A stretch of 64,000 nucleotides of DNA from Falsiroseomonas ponticola (GTDB taxonomy: Bacteria > Pseudomonadota > Alphaproteobacteria > Acetobacterales > Acetobacteraceae). The stretch is taken from NCBI RefSeq assembly GCF_016805305.1, contig NZ_JAERQN010000001.1:496001-560000 (forward strand). Reading direction: 5' to 3'. The position numbers were made by a program, and so were the translations under genes. The notes under the pieces are model-generated. The model did not search any database and was not told the DNA's origin. It was given only the letters and a program-made list of their open reading frames with translations. Every line of letters starts with the position of its first letter. The first letter of the stretch is position 1. Positions 63,427 to 64,000 of the stretch are shown piece after piece.

Positions 63427-64000
63427 GCCATCGCCGCCTTGCCCCGCATGCCCTGCGCGCGGATCAGCAGCGTCGTGACGATGATGACGTTGACGGCGTT
63501 CCAGGCGACGCCGTTGAGGAAGGCGGCGGCGTAGCTGCCCGTCAGGTCGAAGATGTAGCCGGACAGCAGGCCGCCGATCGCCATCCCCGCCAGCGTCGCC
63601 ATCAGCACGATGCCGACGCGCGTGCCGGCCTCCCGCGCCGGGAAATACTCCCGCACGATGATGGCGTAGCTGGGCACGATGCCGCCCTGGAACAGGCCGA
63701 AGAGCGCGGAAATCACATACAGCGACACCAGGCTGTCGAAGCCGAGGTAGAGCACCAGCGCCGCGCCCTGCAGCAGAGATCCCAGCAGCAGCGTGCGCAG
63801 GCCCCCGATGCGGTCCGCGATGAAGCCGGAGGCGATGCGGGAGACGATGCCGAAGGCGAGCATGAGGGAGAGCATCTCCGTCCCCCGCGCCACGCCGTAG
63901 CCGAGGTCCCCGCAATAGGCGACGATGTGGACCTGCGGCATGGCCATGGCGATGCAGCAGCCGATGCCCGCGAAGCCCAGCACGCCCGTCAGCGTGTTCT
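63423..64000 (-). CDS. MFS transporter, C-terminal part (runs off the right edge)
   Basis: About 190 codons to the stop at 63423; the start lies beyond 64000. About six membrane helices, matching the second half of a 12-helix MFS protein. The repeat-specific loop IADRIGGLRTLLLGSLLQGA follows LAFGIVSRIASGF, and GLFQGGIVPSYAIIVREYFP and AGTRVGIVLMATLAGMAIGG are typical of the oxalate/formate and monocarboxylate group. Substrate not readable. Confidence 0.85.
   Translation of the reverse strand, partial: NTLTGVLGFAGIGCCIAMAMPQVHIVAYCGDLGYGVARGTEMLSLMLAFGIVSRIASGFIADRIGGLRTLLLGSLLQGAALVLYLGFDSLVSLYVISALFGLFQGGIVPSYAIIVREYFPAREAGTRVGIVLMATLAGMAIGGLLSGYIFDLTGSYAAAFLNGVAWNAVNVIIVTTLLIRAQGMRGKAAMA

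Overview
The window is high-GC DNA that looks like an alphaproteobacterium of the Acetobacteraceae / Roseomonas type. This is inferred from codon use, the sdhCDAB order, the PQQ dehydrogenase plus cytochrome c pair, a TAXI-type periplasmic binding protein, DUF1489 and the TauE/TIGR02186/Usp cluster. I recognised no rRNA, tRNA or CRISPR array.

The left third (1 to about 20,650) is accessory. It opens with a two-gene pair of unknown function (480-1360) of less GC-rich, unlike composition. Next is a nine-gene minus-strand operon (10928 down to 1721). It encodes two Ser/Thr kinases (one with a C-terminal membrane anchor and Pro-rich stalk, one with Sel1 repeats), a membrane-anchored FHA protein, a vWA protein, a PP2C phosphatase, two proteins I cannot identify, a stand-alone Lon-type (S16) protease domain that keeps the Ser/Lys dyad spacing, and a membrane-anchored coiled-coil protein. 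No type VI secretion structural gene accompanies it. It reads as a self-contained phospho-signalling and proteolysis module. After it lies an IS graveyard (11403-13966): two inverted IS256-family ends around pieces of IS66 and IS21.

From 13983 to 18591 a compact 4.6-kb element carries a replication-initiator-like gene, a small HTH protein and two translationally coupled tyrosine recombinases. A 16-bp palindrome lies at each edge, and a one-mismatch copy occurs at 1479. A large serine recombinase (18993-20717) closes the accessory region. Its 3' end runs into the 3' end of a chromosomal gene, so an island junction probably lies there.

The rest (20657-64000) looks like ordinary chromosome: a FAD-linked oxidase operon, TAXI binding protein, two chemoreceptors, an aspartate-semialdehyde dehydrogenase homologue without its catalytic Cys and His, sdhCDAB, two TauE-family permeases, a PQQ dehydrogenase with a cytochrome c, NifU-type scaffold, nitroreductase, OmpR-type regulator, ribA, an L,D-transpeptidase, murJ, grpE, dnaK, dnaJ, an SH3-domain protein, a membrane-embedded spermidine-synthase-like protein, a three-gene nitrile hydratase/thiocyanate hydrolase-type cluster, DoxX, a NAGPA-type protein and the C-terminal part of an MFS transporter that runs off the right edge. 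Many neighbouring genes overlap as ATGA, GTGA or TGATG, indicating translational coupling. A 52-bp dispersed repeat occurs in front of the cytochrome c gene and, inverted, in front of the nitrile hydratase-type cluster.
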